From Nostoc sp. FACHB-973 (GTDB lineage Bacteria; Cyanobacteriota; Cyanobacteriia; Cyanobacteriales; Nostocaceae), in the NCBI RefSeq assembly GCF_014698115.1, contig NZ_JACJSJ010000088.1:1-35170 (forward strand): a stretch of 35,170 bases of DNA, read 5' to 3'. How positions within the stretch are numbered: position 1 is the stretch's first letter; every line of letters starts with the position of its first letter. The notes under the pieces were generated by a model, which had not been told where the DNA came from, searched no databases, and saw nothing but the letters and a program-made list of their open reading frames with translations. The translations under genes and the position numbers were made by a program. Positions 1 to 7,304 of the stretch are shown here, piece after piece.

Positions 1-160
1 AACCCCACCCCGCCTTTGACTTACGTAAAAGTCTCCCCTCCCCGCAGGCGGGGAGGGGCTGGGGGTGGGGTATTAGGGGACTTTTGCAAGAGGTCTATTC
101 ACTTAGCGTTACTTACCGCGTCACCCCACCCTAACCCTCCCCTTGCCAAGGGGAGGGAAT
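1..160. repeat. Intergenic GC-rich inverted repeats
   Basis: A C-rich/G-rich palindromic block. The core is a perfect 11-bp stem (35-45 CCCCTCCCCGC pairing with 48-58) with a 2-base loop, flanked by CCCCACCCC at the left edge and GGGGTGGGG near 63-71. A second related unit follows at about 122-157 (CCCCACCCTAACCCTCCCC and AAGGGGAGGG). Such units are widely dispersed between genes in Nostoc-type genomes. The stem could act as a bidirectional transcription stop, but this is inference. Confidence 0.65.
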
Positions 161-174
161 AGTTATTGAGAAAA

Positions 175-537
175 ATGCAAGATATTAAGATGAATAAAAT
201 TAAGATGCTAATACTTGCCGGGATTTTAGTAATGATTATTTGGGGTGGGTTATTCCCAAATACTGCTTCATCCCAGCAAATCGAGTCCCGCGTGAACAAC
301 TTGGAAGCGGATTTTAATCGTGTTGAGTCGCGGTTAAACCAGATAGAATCTCAACTAAATAAAACCCGCCAGTTTCCATCATCAAGAACAACACTTACTC
401 CACGACAGTCAACAGGTTCCAGACAGAATTTATCACAGCAAGATCCTATGTTTGATCGGCTTGCAACTTTAGTGATTGAATTGAAACAACAAGTCAATAA
501 ACTAGAGGAACGAGTTTCTAAAATAGAATCACGCTGA
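175..537 (+). CDS. Small secreted or anchored coiled-coil protein
   Basis: A hypothetical protein of about 120 residues that I do not recognise by name. A short basic start (MNKIKM) leads into one hydrophobic segment (LILAGILVMIIWGGLF) and then TASSQQ, which looks like a signal peptide or a membrane anchor. The rest is polar and heptad-like (IESRVNNLEADFNRVESRLNQIES), followed by a Ser/Thr/Gln-rich linker and a second short helix (LVIELKQQVNKLEERVSKIES), so a parallel coiled coil facing the periplasm is likely. Starts at TTG 166, ATG 175 or ATG 190 are all possible and none has a clear ribosome binding site at good spacing. No operon partner is visible, because the next gene is on the opposite strand. 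Confidence 0.6.
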   Translation: MQDIKMNKIKMLILAGILVMIIWGGLFPNTASSQQIESRVNNLEADFNRVESRLNQIESQLNKTRQFPSSRTTLTPRQSTGSRQNLSQQDPMFDRLATLVIELKQQVNKLEERVSKIESR

Positions 538-598
538 ATATTTCAATTGGGTAAAATAGAAGTCAACTCCAGCCTTAGCGAATGTAATTCGCTAAAGG

Positions 599-1171
599 TT
601 AGGAAGATTTTTTGCCATCGGAAACCATTTGCGAGAGAATATACGCTGTAAAATCTAGCAACTGATCCAGCACAAGGCCAATAATACCAATGTAGAGTAT
701 TGCCTCGATTATGGAATCGATGTTACCAGCTTTATAACTATCCCAGAGAAAAAAGCCGAGTCCTTTTGGGCCTATCAACATTTCTGTGGCAATAACTGTA
801 AACCAAGCTACCCAAATCCCAACTTTCAGAGCATGAAATATATGAAATATAGCTACTCGAAAGTTCTTATTTTGTCTATGAAAATGTCGCATACCTATTG
901 CCGTATTAATGATTATTGTCCAAAGAGTTCCAAAAAATATTACGACAATAGCAGCGGCTTCACTTTCTCTAAACACTATTAAACTAATAGGTAGCAAAGC
1001 TATAGGAGGGATACTATGTGGTATCTGGAATATCCGCCTGAATAGCTGATAAATCATGCTATTTATGCCGATGAAATATCCGATAAAACTACCCAATACT
1101 GCGGCTGGAATGTAACCAACAAATAATCGTTGCAGGCTAGCTAAAAATTCTAAAAACATGTTATTTTTCAT
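599..1171 (-). CDS. ABC transporter permease, NrtB/SsuC/CmpB-like, shortened
   Basis: An inner-membrane permease of the BPD_transp_1 fold, as used by nitrate, sulfonate, bicarbonate and taurine importers. Family marks are the SIPPIALLPISLIVF stretch in the middle and the segment around AWFTVIATEMLIGPKGLGFFLW, which matches the conserved end of NrtB-type permeases. At 190 residues it is well short of the usual roughly 250-280. The first transmembrane region is absent, and the cytoplasmic EAA loop that docks on the ATPase appears about 18 residues shorter than in the family as I remember it (between NTAIGMRHF and FHALKVGI). An in-frame stop lies just upstream of the ATG. No ATPase or binding-protein gene is adjacent. 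It may be a decaying remnant or a divergent subunit working with distant partners. Confidence 0.6.
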   Translation of the reverse strand: MKNNMFLEFLASLQRLFVGYIPAAVLGSFIGYFIGINSMIYQLFRRIFQIPHSIPPIALLPISLIVFRESEAAAIVVIFFGTLWTIIINTAIGMRHFHRQNKNFRVAIFHIFHALKVGIWVAWFTVIATEMLIGPKGLGFFLWDSYKAGNIDSIIEAILYIGIIGLVLDQLLDFTAYILSQMVSDGKKSS

Positions 1172-1650
1172 GCCTCAGTTCTCATTGAGAACATGTAGGA
1201 AATACTGGGGCAACAGCACAAAGCAGCATGTCTGGCGAATCATTTACGACTGTTATAGAAAAGTGATTTTAATTGCACTTCCTCTTTTCCCACTACAAGA
1301 TTTCCTATATCTTCTCCTCCTTGGCAGTTGCTCAAACAAGTTTACGTATTCTGACGATGAGATAGGAGTAGTACAAAGAAAAGGTAAAACTTGGCTTTCC
1401 TAGAATTTATCATCAAAATAAATCCTGATTAGTAAATTCAATACAATTTCTCTAATTAACTTGCTCCTTAACAACCAGAACCCCGACTTCTCTAAGAAGT
1501 GGGGGTTATAAGGCTTGCAATTTTTATAAATTAAATAAGATTACTATAGTTAAACTTGTAATTAGCAATACAGATAATCAATAAAATAAGAAATATGAAG
1601 GATGAAATGATAATGTTTAACTTTCATCCTGAATGCTGTATACTTTAGGA
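1172..1650. other. Intergenic stretch with a dispersed hairpin repeat
   Basis: No convincing gene. The minus strand just upstream of the permease has short open frames (one ends VAPVFPTCSQ) that could be decayed coding sequence, but I recognise no family. At 1479-1507 there is a 12-bp stem with one mismatch (AACCCCGACTTC / GAAGTGGGGGTT, loop TCTAA), a repeat type common between genes in Nostoc. The remainder is AT-rich. Confidence 0.5.
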
Positions 1651-2226
1651 TTATTTTCCCATATTTCGCTTCATTTGTTCTAATTCGTCTTGGGTTTCCC
1701 AACGGCGGAACTTTTCTTCTAAGTCGTCAAAACCAGTAGAATAAGTGCTAGTTTGATTCGACCAACCATTGGTTTCCAAGCGCTCCTGGGTTTGGGCTTT
1801 AGCACGGGCTGTCTGTGCTTCGGCGGCTTTGGCTTGTACCTCCTGTCGTCGCTGCTGAATTTTCCGCAGGAGTTCCTGAGATTGGTTAATGCGTTCTTTC
1901 AGCCCTTGCATGTGTCCCCAGCGCTGATTTCCTTCTCGCAACAAAGCTGCTTCTCGTTCACTCGCCGCAGTCACCAAATCTTGTCTACCAGCGTCTTTTG
2001 CTTTTTGAACACGGATGTGCCAACGCTGGATTTCTTGAGCGGTAGACAGAATATCGTCTTGCGATCGCTTCTCTTGTAATTGTAAATCTGCAATCAGCTT
2101 TAATGTATCTTCCTCTTGCTCACGCAGCTGTTCTAGCAGCGCTTCTAACTCCAAATGTGGATTGTTACGCAAGAATTCTTCTAAACGGTTTTCTAGAAAC
2201 CGACTCAAATCATCAAATAAACCCAC
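1651..2226 (-). CDS. TIGR04376-type cyanobacterial coiled-coil protein
   Basis: A conserved cyanobacterial protein of unknown function. The opening MGLFDDLSRFLENRLEEFL followed by NNPHLELEALLEQLREQEEDT is characteristic of what I recall as the TIGR04376 family. The centre (about residues 35-140) is a long Gln/Glu/Arg/Ala-rich coiled coil, and the C-terminus (WETQDELEQMKRNMGK) is amphipathic. There is no signal peptide and no membrane segment, so it is probably cytoplasmic or peripheral to the membrane. Length is normal for the family. The gene stands alone on the minus strand. The family assignment is from memory of its N-terminal signature; no activity can be claimed. Confidence 0.75.
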   Translation of the reverse strand: MGLFDDLSRFLENRLEEFLRNNPHLELEALLEQLREQEEDTLKLIADLQLQEKRSQDDILSTAQEIQRWHIRVQKAKDAGRQDLVTAASEREAALLREGNQRWGHMQGLKERINQSQELLRKIQQRRQEVQAKAAEAQTARAKAQTQERLETNGWSNQTSTYSTGFDDLEEKFRRWETQDELEQMKRNMGK

Positions 2227-2348
2227 TGCCAGAACTCCAGAGGTCGGGTATGTAACTATTTTATTGTAATAATTATTATCCCAGGCGGAATGTAAATTTT
2301 AATATTGACTAAGGATGCAGAATTTCGTTACGTAGAAGTGGGATAATT

Positions 2349-2543
2349 ATGCCCAAACTGGCAGGGATTAATCACCTACGAGCTATCAACGCCTTTGAAA
2401 AAGCAGGTTTTTCAGTTGTACGACAAGGTAAGCATATTACGATGACCAATGGCGAAAGGATTATCACCATTCCAAGAGCTAATCCGATTAATGCCTACAC
2501 AATGGCTGGAATTATAAAATATGCTGGTTTAACAATTGAATAA
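2349..2543 (+). CDS. HicA-family toxin (orphan, dsRBD-like mRNA interferase)
   Basis: A 64-residue protein with the HicA/YcfA fold signature: an N-terminal helix (LRAINAFEKAGFSVVRQ), then GKHITM with the conserved histidine (H29) expected to act in RNA cleavage, then NGERIITIPRANPI and a closing helix (AYTMAGIIKYAGLTIE). In this family the toxin cleaves mRNA and is held in check by a HicB antitoxin encoded next to it. No HicB gene is visible here. The 120 bases upstream lack an ORF, and downstream there is only a 33-codon open frame without a start codon. Family GSH is GKH here and the usual PRH is PRA, so activity is uncertain. Confidence 0.7.
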   Translation: MPKLAGINHLRAINAFEKAGFSVVRQGKHITMTNGERIITIPRANPINAYTMAGIIKYAGLTIE

Positions 2544-2646
2544 TTTCAGGATTTTTTATAGAAACTGAATCAGGCGATGATGAAAAGTACTTCGTATTAC
2601 ATACAGAGTGCCCCTCAATTTTATGTTTAAATATGGTAGAACTAAG

Positions 2647-3798
2647 TTAAGATTTAGCAGTTACGACAATTTCTTTCAAGCTACTGCTAGAGTCAGTTAT
2701 AGTTTTCAAGCTCTTATTTGATGAGCCATGAGAACTCGTAGTTATTTCTCTCAAAATAAGTTTATTGTTGTCGATAGATAGATAAATATCTGTTCCTTCA
2801 ATAACTTTTTTCAAAAATGTTGTCAATTTGGCACCATGCTTTTCTCTTTTTTGGTCAAAATCTGGGATGTCGTTTCTCAATATTTTGTGAATTTGAGAGA
2901 TATGAATACCACCTTGTCTCAGCTGACTTACTTGCTCAATATTTTGCTTCAATCTCTGCAAAACTTTGTTAGTTATCATAAAAATATCATTTGATGGATT
3001 ATCGCTAGTCACTTCATTAAGTTGAATTTCCTCTATTTTGGTTTGACGAGCAGGTATAGATATAAAGCGATCGCAAACAGATTTGAGGATACGATTTACT
3101 TGTGCTTCATAAGCACATCCAATTACAGATTTTCCATATTCATGGAGCTTTTTAGCTAAAGCAGCAAATGCACCATCACCTGATACAATAACGAAAACTT
3201 GCAATGTAGGACGACTCTGAGCTAATTCCATGACATCAATTGCCAGTTGCATGTCTGCTGCATTCCGTTTATGACTGTAATCAAAAATTTGAACTGCTTC
3301 AATTCCGAGTTCTTGAATTTCATTCTTAAGTAGCCTTAATCGAGTATCACTCCAGTCAGCATAAGCACATTGGATAGCAATTTTATTAACTAGGGTAGTT
3401 TTTTCTATATTTGTTTGAATTTGTTTCAAAGAAAAATTTAAATTTGGGTTGCTTCTACCCATTGTCAAATTTTCAATATCATAAAAAATAGCTGTATTAA
3501 ACTGCTCAGTATTAGATGAAAAATTCGCCGTAGTAGTCAACTGTTCTAAGCGAATCTGGCGCTGTTTAAACTCTTGAAACTCAGTTATTAAAGATGTTGA
3601 ATTGGAAGTACTTGCTTGCTGTTTTAAGTGTGCAATTACTGTACTTAAGTCACTGAATTGTAGCTTTGCGTACTGTAATTCCTGCTGTAATTGCTCAGTT
3701 ACTGTCTTAATTTGAGTCTGAGTTTGGACAGTCTGCTGCTGGAGTTCGCCAAGGGTTTTGGAGAGGATATGTTGGCGTTGCTGATAAGCTGTTACCAA
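2647..3798 (-). CDS. NYN (LabA/DUF88-like) RNase domain protein with LOTUS-type C-terminus; 3' part of a split gene
   Basis: An N-terminal Gln-rich coiled coil (about residues 1-90) leads into an NYN/PIN-like nuclease domain (about 103-250). The acidic metal-site candidates are visible as FYDIEN, the aspartates of FDYSHKRNAADMQLAIDVM, and VSGDGAF. A C-terminal OST-HTH/LOTUS-like RNA-binding domain follows (about 295-345, QIHKILRNDIPDFDQKREKHG). NYN proteins are metal-dependent RNases. The only start in this frame is a TTG at 3798 with no good ribosome binding site. The frame stays open upstream to a TAG within a dispersed repeat at 3874-3900, and beyond the repeat the same frame continues as the 89-codon ORF ending at 3895. 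This is therefore most likely the 3' part of one interrupted gene. Domain calls are fairly sure; whether it is expressed is not. Confidence 0.7.
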   Translation of the reverse strand: MVTAYQQRQHILSKTLGELQQQTVQTQTQIKTVTEQLQQELQYAKLQFSDLSTVIAHLKQQASTSNSTSLITEFQEFKQRQIRLEQLTTTANFSSNTEQFNTAIFYDIENLTMGRSNPNLNFSLKQIQTNIEKTTLVNKIAIQCAYADWSDTRLRLLKNEIQELGIEAVQIFDYSHKRNAADMQLAIDVMELAQSRPTLQVFVIVSGDGAFAALAKKLHEYGKSVIGCAYEAQVNRILKSVCDRFISIPARQTKIEEIQLNEVTSDNPSNDIFMITNKVLQRLKQNIEQVSQLRQGGIHISQIHKILRNDIPDFDQKREKHGAKLTTFLKKVIEGTDIYLSIDNNKLILREITTSSHGSSNKSLKTITDSSSSLKEIVVTAKS

Positions 3799-3873
3799 AG
3801 CTTGCTGGACAATATTCGATTCTTTGGGAAAAGCTTCACGGGTGTAAACCTGTAAAACTGCTTCATAACCAGC

Positions 3874-3900
3874 GATGTCTACGACGGGCTACGCCTACGC
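3874..3900. repeat. Small dispersed repeat interrupting the NYN gene
   Basis: A 27-bp segment reading, on the minus strand, GCG TAG GCG TAG CCC GTC GTA GAC ATC. It is of a kind I recall as dispersed in many copies in Nostoc and Anabaena genomes. Its length is a multiple of three. Deleting it joins the two flanking ORFs without a frame change, giving ...NLEIAGYEAVLQVYT.... The exact ends are ambiguous by one or two bases because GC is shared at both borders. Confidence 0.75.
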
Positions 3901-4164
3901 AATTTCCAAATTACTCCCAGGATTACCTTGCTCAAAGCCTTGAATAATCGTACTTAGTTTGAGAATGACTCCGGCTATATTAATAGCGTTGGCAGGTTCT
4001 TTAGCAAAGCGATCGCTTACCCATTTTCGCAACATTAAAGCCAAATTATCATTTAGTTTGCTTAAGTTATGTTGCAGAATTGGATATATTTCTTGGTTTT
4101 GATACGTTGCTCTTAATAAATCGATCAGCAAGCTTTGCTCCTGGTTAGCAGCTTCATTTGGCAT
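3895..4164 (-). CDS. 5' part of the split NYN-domain gene
   Basis: 89 codons, MPNEAANQEQ... to ...GNPGSNLEIA. The mostly helical sequence has no catalytic motif of its own. It ends at a TAG inside the dispersed repeat at 3874-3900, in the same reading frame as the downstream NYN/LOTUS ORF. I read it as the original N-terminal helical region of that protein, now a truncated product. Its start ATG at 4164 is plausible. If translated it would give a roughly 10-kDa helical fragment without the nuclease domain. Alternatives are amber readthrough at the two TAGs or separate use as a small protein. Confidence 0.6.
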   Translation of the reverse strand: MPNEAANQEQSLLIDLLRATYQNQEIYPILQHNLSKLNDNLALMLRKWVSDRFAKEPANAINIAGVILKLSTIIQGFEQGNPGSNLEIA

Positions 4165-4224
4165 AACTAAATCTCTCAGAATGCACCTTTTGGGTTAGTA
4201 TTCCCAATTTTGTATAGTATCTAA

Positions 4225-4260
4225 CAGAAGAATTCAGAATTCAGAAGTCAGAATTCAAAA
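4225..4260. repeat. Short direct repeats of AGAATTC type
   Basis: GAATTCAGAATTCAGAAGTCAGAATTC-type units repeat head to tail between the split NYN gene and the carboxypeptidase gene. Similar AATTC/AGTC strings are common in spacers of Nostoc genomes. No function is apparent. Confidence 0.45.
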
Positions 4261-4346
4261 TCTTCTAAGTCAAGATTAAGAAGATTTTAGTACCTGAATG
4301 ATTACTCTAAACTCATAACTCTTAATTCCAAATTCCTAACTTTTAC

Positions 4347-5189
4347 TTAAAGTGGCGTCACCCAATAATTAATACCCCGAACAAGTTTATTTTTCAAACC
4401 AAACAAAACTAATTTATCCTCAGATAAACCTATATATGTCCAATGTGGAACATCATTTTCTACAGTTTGAAACCAACCATTTTCATTGAGTGCTTTTCTC
4501 TGTTTTTGGGTGGATACGCGTAAATCAATCGCTAATCCCCAGAGATGTTGTGAAGTTCCAGGAGGTGCAACTATACCGAGAATTTTTGTTTCTTTACCCT
4601 GTTGAACTCTTGCCAAAGTTTGATTATTCGCGTATTTGTGCCAAAATTTTAAATTCGTGTCGAAAGTGCGAGTACAATCTCCAGAACCATAACCAGATTT
4701 CAGTTGAATTTTTTCTAGATTACGCGCTTTATTTAAAGCGTCTGCTGCTGATTTTTGTAAGTAACAGTCTCTAGTTCCATCAACATGACCCATTGTTAGA
4801 GTAGCTTGAAAATCTTTGGTTTCTTGTTCATTAGCAAAGATTTCTTTTGGCGGTAATTTAATTCCTACGTCTGGATTGGCGAAAACTGCACCATAACTCC
4901 GTAATAAAATATATTCATAAGTATTCGGCTGAGGAATTACCGATAATTTTCTGGCGATCGCAGATAAAAAACGCTGTTGGTCATTTAATGTTTGATCGGG
5001 AATAAATGGTTGTGATGTTAACTCTTTTGAGACATCTGTACAGGGTAATGAATCAGTATTCAAACATTCTTTTAATGGTTGGGCAGTTATAGCTAATTTG
5101 TGGTGACTAATTTCATTACTAGCTACTAATGTAAAAATCATGAAGATAACAATACCAATAAATTTTATTTTTTTGAAAAGTTTTCTCAT
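4347..5189 (-). CDS. M15-type metallopeptidase, D-Ala-D-Ala carboxypeptidase-like
   Basis: A 280-residue exported peptidase. The basic N-terminus and hydrophobic segment (about 9-24, FIGIVIFMIFTLVAS) form a signal peptide or anchor. The catalytic C-terminal domain carries the VanY/DdcY zinc signature: H215 and D222 in GTSQHLWGLAIDLR, and H249 in VPHW. D246 sits three residues before the last ligand, where the general-base Glu is normally found, which is a conservative change. These enzymes trim D-alanine from peptidoglycan stems in the periplasm. The stop lies just after the upstream minus-strand pair (7 bp from the RloB-like ORF), so it may be co-transcribed with the ATPase/TOPRIM genes or simply follow them. 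Class is confident; the exact substrate is not. Confidence 0.8.
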   Translation of the reverse strand: MRKLFKKIKFIGIVIFMIFTLVASNEISHHKLAITAQPLKECLNTDSLPCTDVSKELTSQPFIPDQTLNDQQRFLSAIARKLSVIPQPNTYEYILLRSYGAVFANPDVGIKLPPKEIFANEQETKDFQATLTMGHVDGTRDCYLQKSAADALNKARNLEKIQLKSGYGSGDCTRTFDTNLKFWHKYANNQTLARVQQGKETKILGIVAPPGTSQHLWGLAIDLRVSTQKQRKALNENGWFQTVENDVPHWTYIGLSEDKLVLFGLKNKLVRGINYWVTPL

Positions 5190-5196
5190 AAATAGA

Positions 5197-5889
5197 TTAA
5201 CTAATTAATTTAGGTTTGATTATATTGCAAAAATTTATAAAGCTTTGGAAACTAGGTAAGTGTTCGTTTTGATATTGAATCCTTATCAATAATTGTTCTA
5301 GGTAATATGGCTTGAGTACCTCACCAGGATTTTTTTTAGAATAATTAATGTTTTTTGCTCGAAATATTTCTTTTAAATAAGCTTCATGAAATTGAGCATG
5401 GGTGTTGAATTTATCATACTTACCCATTAGCTCTGGGCAATTAACTGAAATATCATAATAACGGGTATAATCTAATAATGGTTTGCTTTGTGGTTGCCTT
5501 GAGTAAATGTTTCTGTTTCCTAAAAACCAAGTTTCAAGACAACGATTTTGTATGATTAAAACAAGTTGTGTACTTCCCATCTGAATTTTTTCAGCAGTTA
5601 AAAAATCATAAATTTCCTCTTGTACACAGCTAACTGTATTTTCTTCTGCATCTAGGCAGACTACAAAGTAGTCATACTTACCAATTGCATGGATGTCTGC
5701 TATGGCATTAGGAAGATGATCGTAAATAATTGAAGGATAACCTTCTCCGCTAAATAGATAGTAGTTGTTTTTATTGACTTCATCGTAATTCTGAACTTGT
5801 TGTAGTTCTGGTAACAAATGTTTTAGCCAAGCTGGATAAACTTTTCTTTCAGTTCTTTTTCCTTCTACAAGAAAGTATAGATTCATCAA
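5197..5889 (-). CDS. RloB/DUF4276-like TOPRIM-type protein
   Basis: 230 residues. The N-terminus FLVEGKRTE (E9) matches TOPRIM motif 1 of the RloB/DUF4276 group, and the acidic CLDAEE (D80, E82) fits motif 2. RCLETWFLGN (E119) resembles the CFExWLL signature of RloB-like proteins. This fold is a metal-dependent nuclease or nucleotidyl-transfer fold. The gene starts inside the stop of the preceding ATPase gene (4-bp ATGA overlap, 5886-5889), so the two are translationally coupled. ATPase plus RloB-like pairs are known from abortive-infection systems such as AbiL and from RloA/RloB cassettes near restriction systems. A defence role is therefore inferred from family and layout, not shown here. 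Confidence 0.65.
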   Translation of the reverse strand: MMNLYFLVEGKRTERKVYPAWLKHLLPELQQVQNYDEVNKNNYYLFSGEGYPSIIYDHLPNAIADIHAIGKYDYFVVCLDAEENTVSCVQEEIYDFLTAEKIQMGSTQLVLIIQNRCLETWFLGNRNIYSRQPQSKPLLDYTRYYDISVNCPELMGKYDKFNTHAQFHEAYLKEIFRAKNINYSKKNPGEVLKPYYLEQLLIRIQYQNEHLPSFQSFINFCNIIKPKLIS

Positions 5890-7037
5890 ACTGCAATTCC
5901 TTCCTTGTAAGCATCAAGATTAATCAGTTGCATAAAGGCTTGATGCCTAGATTTACCAAGATTATAATCTTTGGCATCTCTAACTTTTACTACACCACCT
6001 CTACGAGTGACAATTTTCCAATGTTCCATTCCAATTTTATTGATAATATATGGATGATGACTAGTAATTATCAATTGTAAATTTCTTTCTTCCAGCAATA
6101 GATCACTTAGAATATCAATACAGTTAACTCCTAAACTATTTTCAAATTCATCAATCAAAATCACAGTTCCTTCGGCAGATAAATAAAGTTCACTAATATG
6201 CATTAATGTTCTAAACATCCCAGAAGATATACGTTTTTGGGTAATCCAATTATTAACACCTTTTTCTTTTATATGAATGAAAGGATAGTCTGCAATCACT
6301 TTAGGTAAATCTTCATCTTTATCCGGTTCCATTTTGATATCTTCTATCTGGTCAAATATATCTATAAAACGCTGTTTAATCTCCTGAAAAATTTCTGGAT
6401 GCTTATTATAAACTAATGCTAATTTGATTTGAATGGGTAAGTTAGTTTCCTGAATTTGTTCTAGCGATGAATATTTTTCTTCTGATGATTTATTGCTAAT
6501 AATTGAAGAAAATATCATATCATCTACCGATACGGAAACATGATTTTGTCCTCTTGATTGGTCGCTATAAATAACTTTGTTAAATCCATATTTAACGGGT
6601 GCAATATCTTCTTCTTGACTTAATATTTCAACAGCACTTTGAAAAGGTGAGAGTTTTGGCAATTTATTACCCTTAAATATTATTTCATTATTGCTTCTTT
6701 CTATCAAAGTTGTTCCATTTACAGATAAGTGTTCTTTCTTGATTTTAAATTTATCCTTTTCAGACTCTTCATCATCAATGATGAATGCATTAATTTCTTT
6801 TGTTTCAAATTCACCACTCCATTTATATTCATAATTATTTAAAGAAAAATTTATATCCCATTCAACACCATTCAATGAGCCACCTCTAGCTATTTTTCTC
6901 AACCTCATAATAGATTGAAGTATTTGGGTTTTACCAACACCTGATATACCAACTAAAAGATTTAGTTCAGAAAAATGTATTGGTTCAAACTGCCACTCTA
7001 GCTCATGGTCATAATAAGTTATCTTGTTGATTTTCAT
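5886..7037 (-). CDS. AAA_21/ABC-type ATPase of a two-gene putative defence operon
   Basis: A 383-residue ABC-class ATPase of the SMC/OLD-like AAA_21 type. Walker A is GISGVGKT (30-37), the signature-like segment is ISSGMF (270-275), Walker B is VILIDEFE with D296/E297, and the H-loop is TSHHPY (H327). The region between (about 60-260) is divergent, as is usual in this family. It has no nuclease domain of its own, unlike OLD proteins; that activity is probably supplied by the RloB-like partner overlapping its stop. It has no membrane segments, so it is likely cytosolic. About 160 bases of AT-rich DNA separate it from the divergent mnmG ORF, giving it its own promoter region. Fold certain, role inferred. 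Confidence 0.75.
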   Translation of the reverse strand: MKINKITYYDHELEWQFEPIHFSELNLLVGISGVGKTQILQSIMRLRKIARGGSLNGVEWDINFSLNNYEYKWSGEFETKEINAFIIDDEESEKDKFKIKKEHLSVNGTTLIERSNNEIIFKGNKLPKLSPFQSAVEILSQEEDIAPVKYGFNKVIYSDQSRGQNHVSVSVDDMIFSSIISNKSSEEKYSSLEQIQETNLPIQIKLALVYNKHPEIFQEIKQRFIDIFDQIEDIKMEPDKDEDLPKVIADYPFIHIKEKGVNNWITQKRISSGMFRTLMHISELYLSAEGTVILIDEFENSLGVNCIDILSDLLLEERNLQLIITSHHPYIINKIGMEHWKIVTRRGGVVKVRDAKDYNLGKSRHQAFMQLINLDAYKEGIAV

Positions 7038-7304
7038 ATTTATACCTACACAAGATGAATGATATAAACTTAATTATAACTTACTTGAAAGTTATACTAT
7101 TTAAACTCATGATTTCTTAGTACTTAGCAAATATACAAATATACTTTTTACCTCAATATATATCAAGTCAAAAAATAAAAATATATTATTGTTTGATTGC
7201 TAGTTAATTTGATAACTTACTTATCAGAAATATACATCCCTGAAACCACTGGAAAGGTTAAAATTGAAAAGAACTCTCAATTTGCCTTTCCTGTAAGTAT
7301 GACC

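Noticed and set aside
1..160. A CRISPR array at the repeat-rich left edge
   Set aside because: The units are palindromic GC-rich hairpins of unequal spacing with no regular repeat-spacer pattern.
1158..1403. Plus-strand ORF of 81 codons
   Set aside because: No recognisable motif; it overlaps the permease start region and has an irregular composition (Cys/Leu/Phe-rich).
2544..2650. A 33-codon open frame after the HicA-like gene that might be a HicB remnant
   Set aside because: No start codon, no HicB motif, and it runs into the stop of the opposite-strand NYN gene.
5197..7037. Assignment of the ATPase/TOPRIM pair as Septu or Gabija
   Set aside because: The partner lacks an HNH motif (Septu) and is not a helicase, and the ATPase lacks a fused TOPRIM domain (Gabija). 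An AbiL/RloB-like relation fits better.
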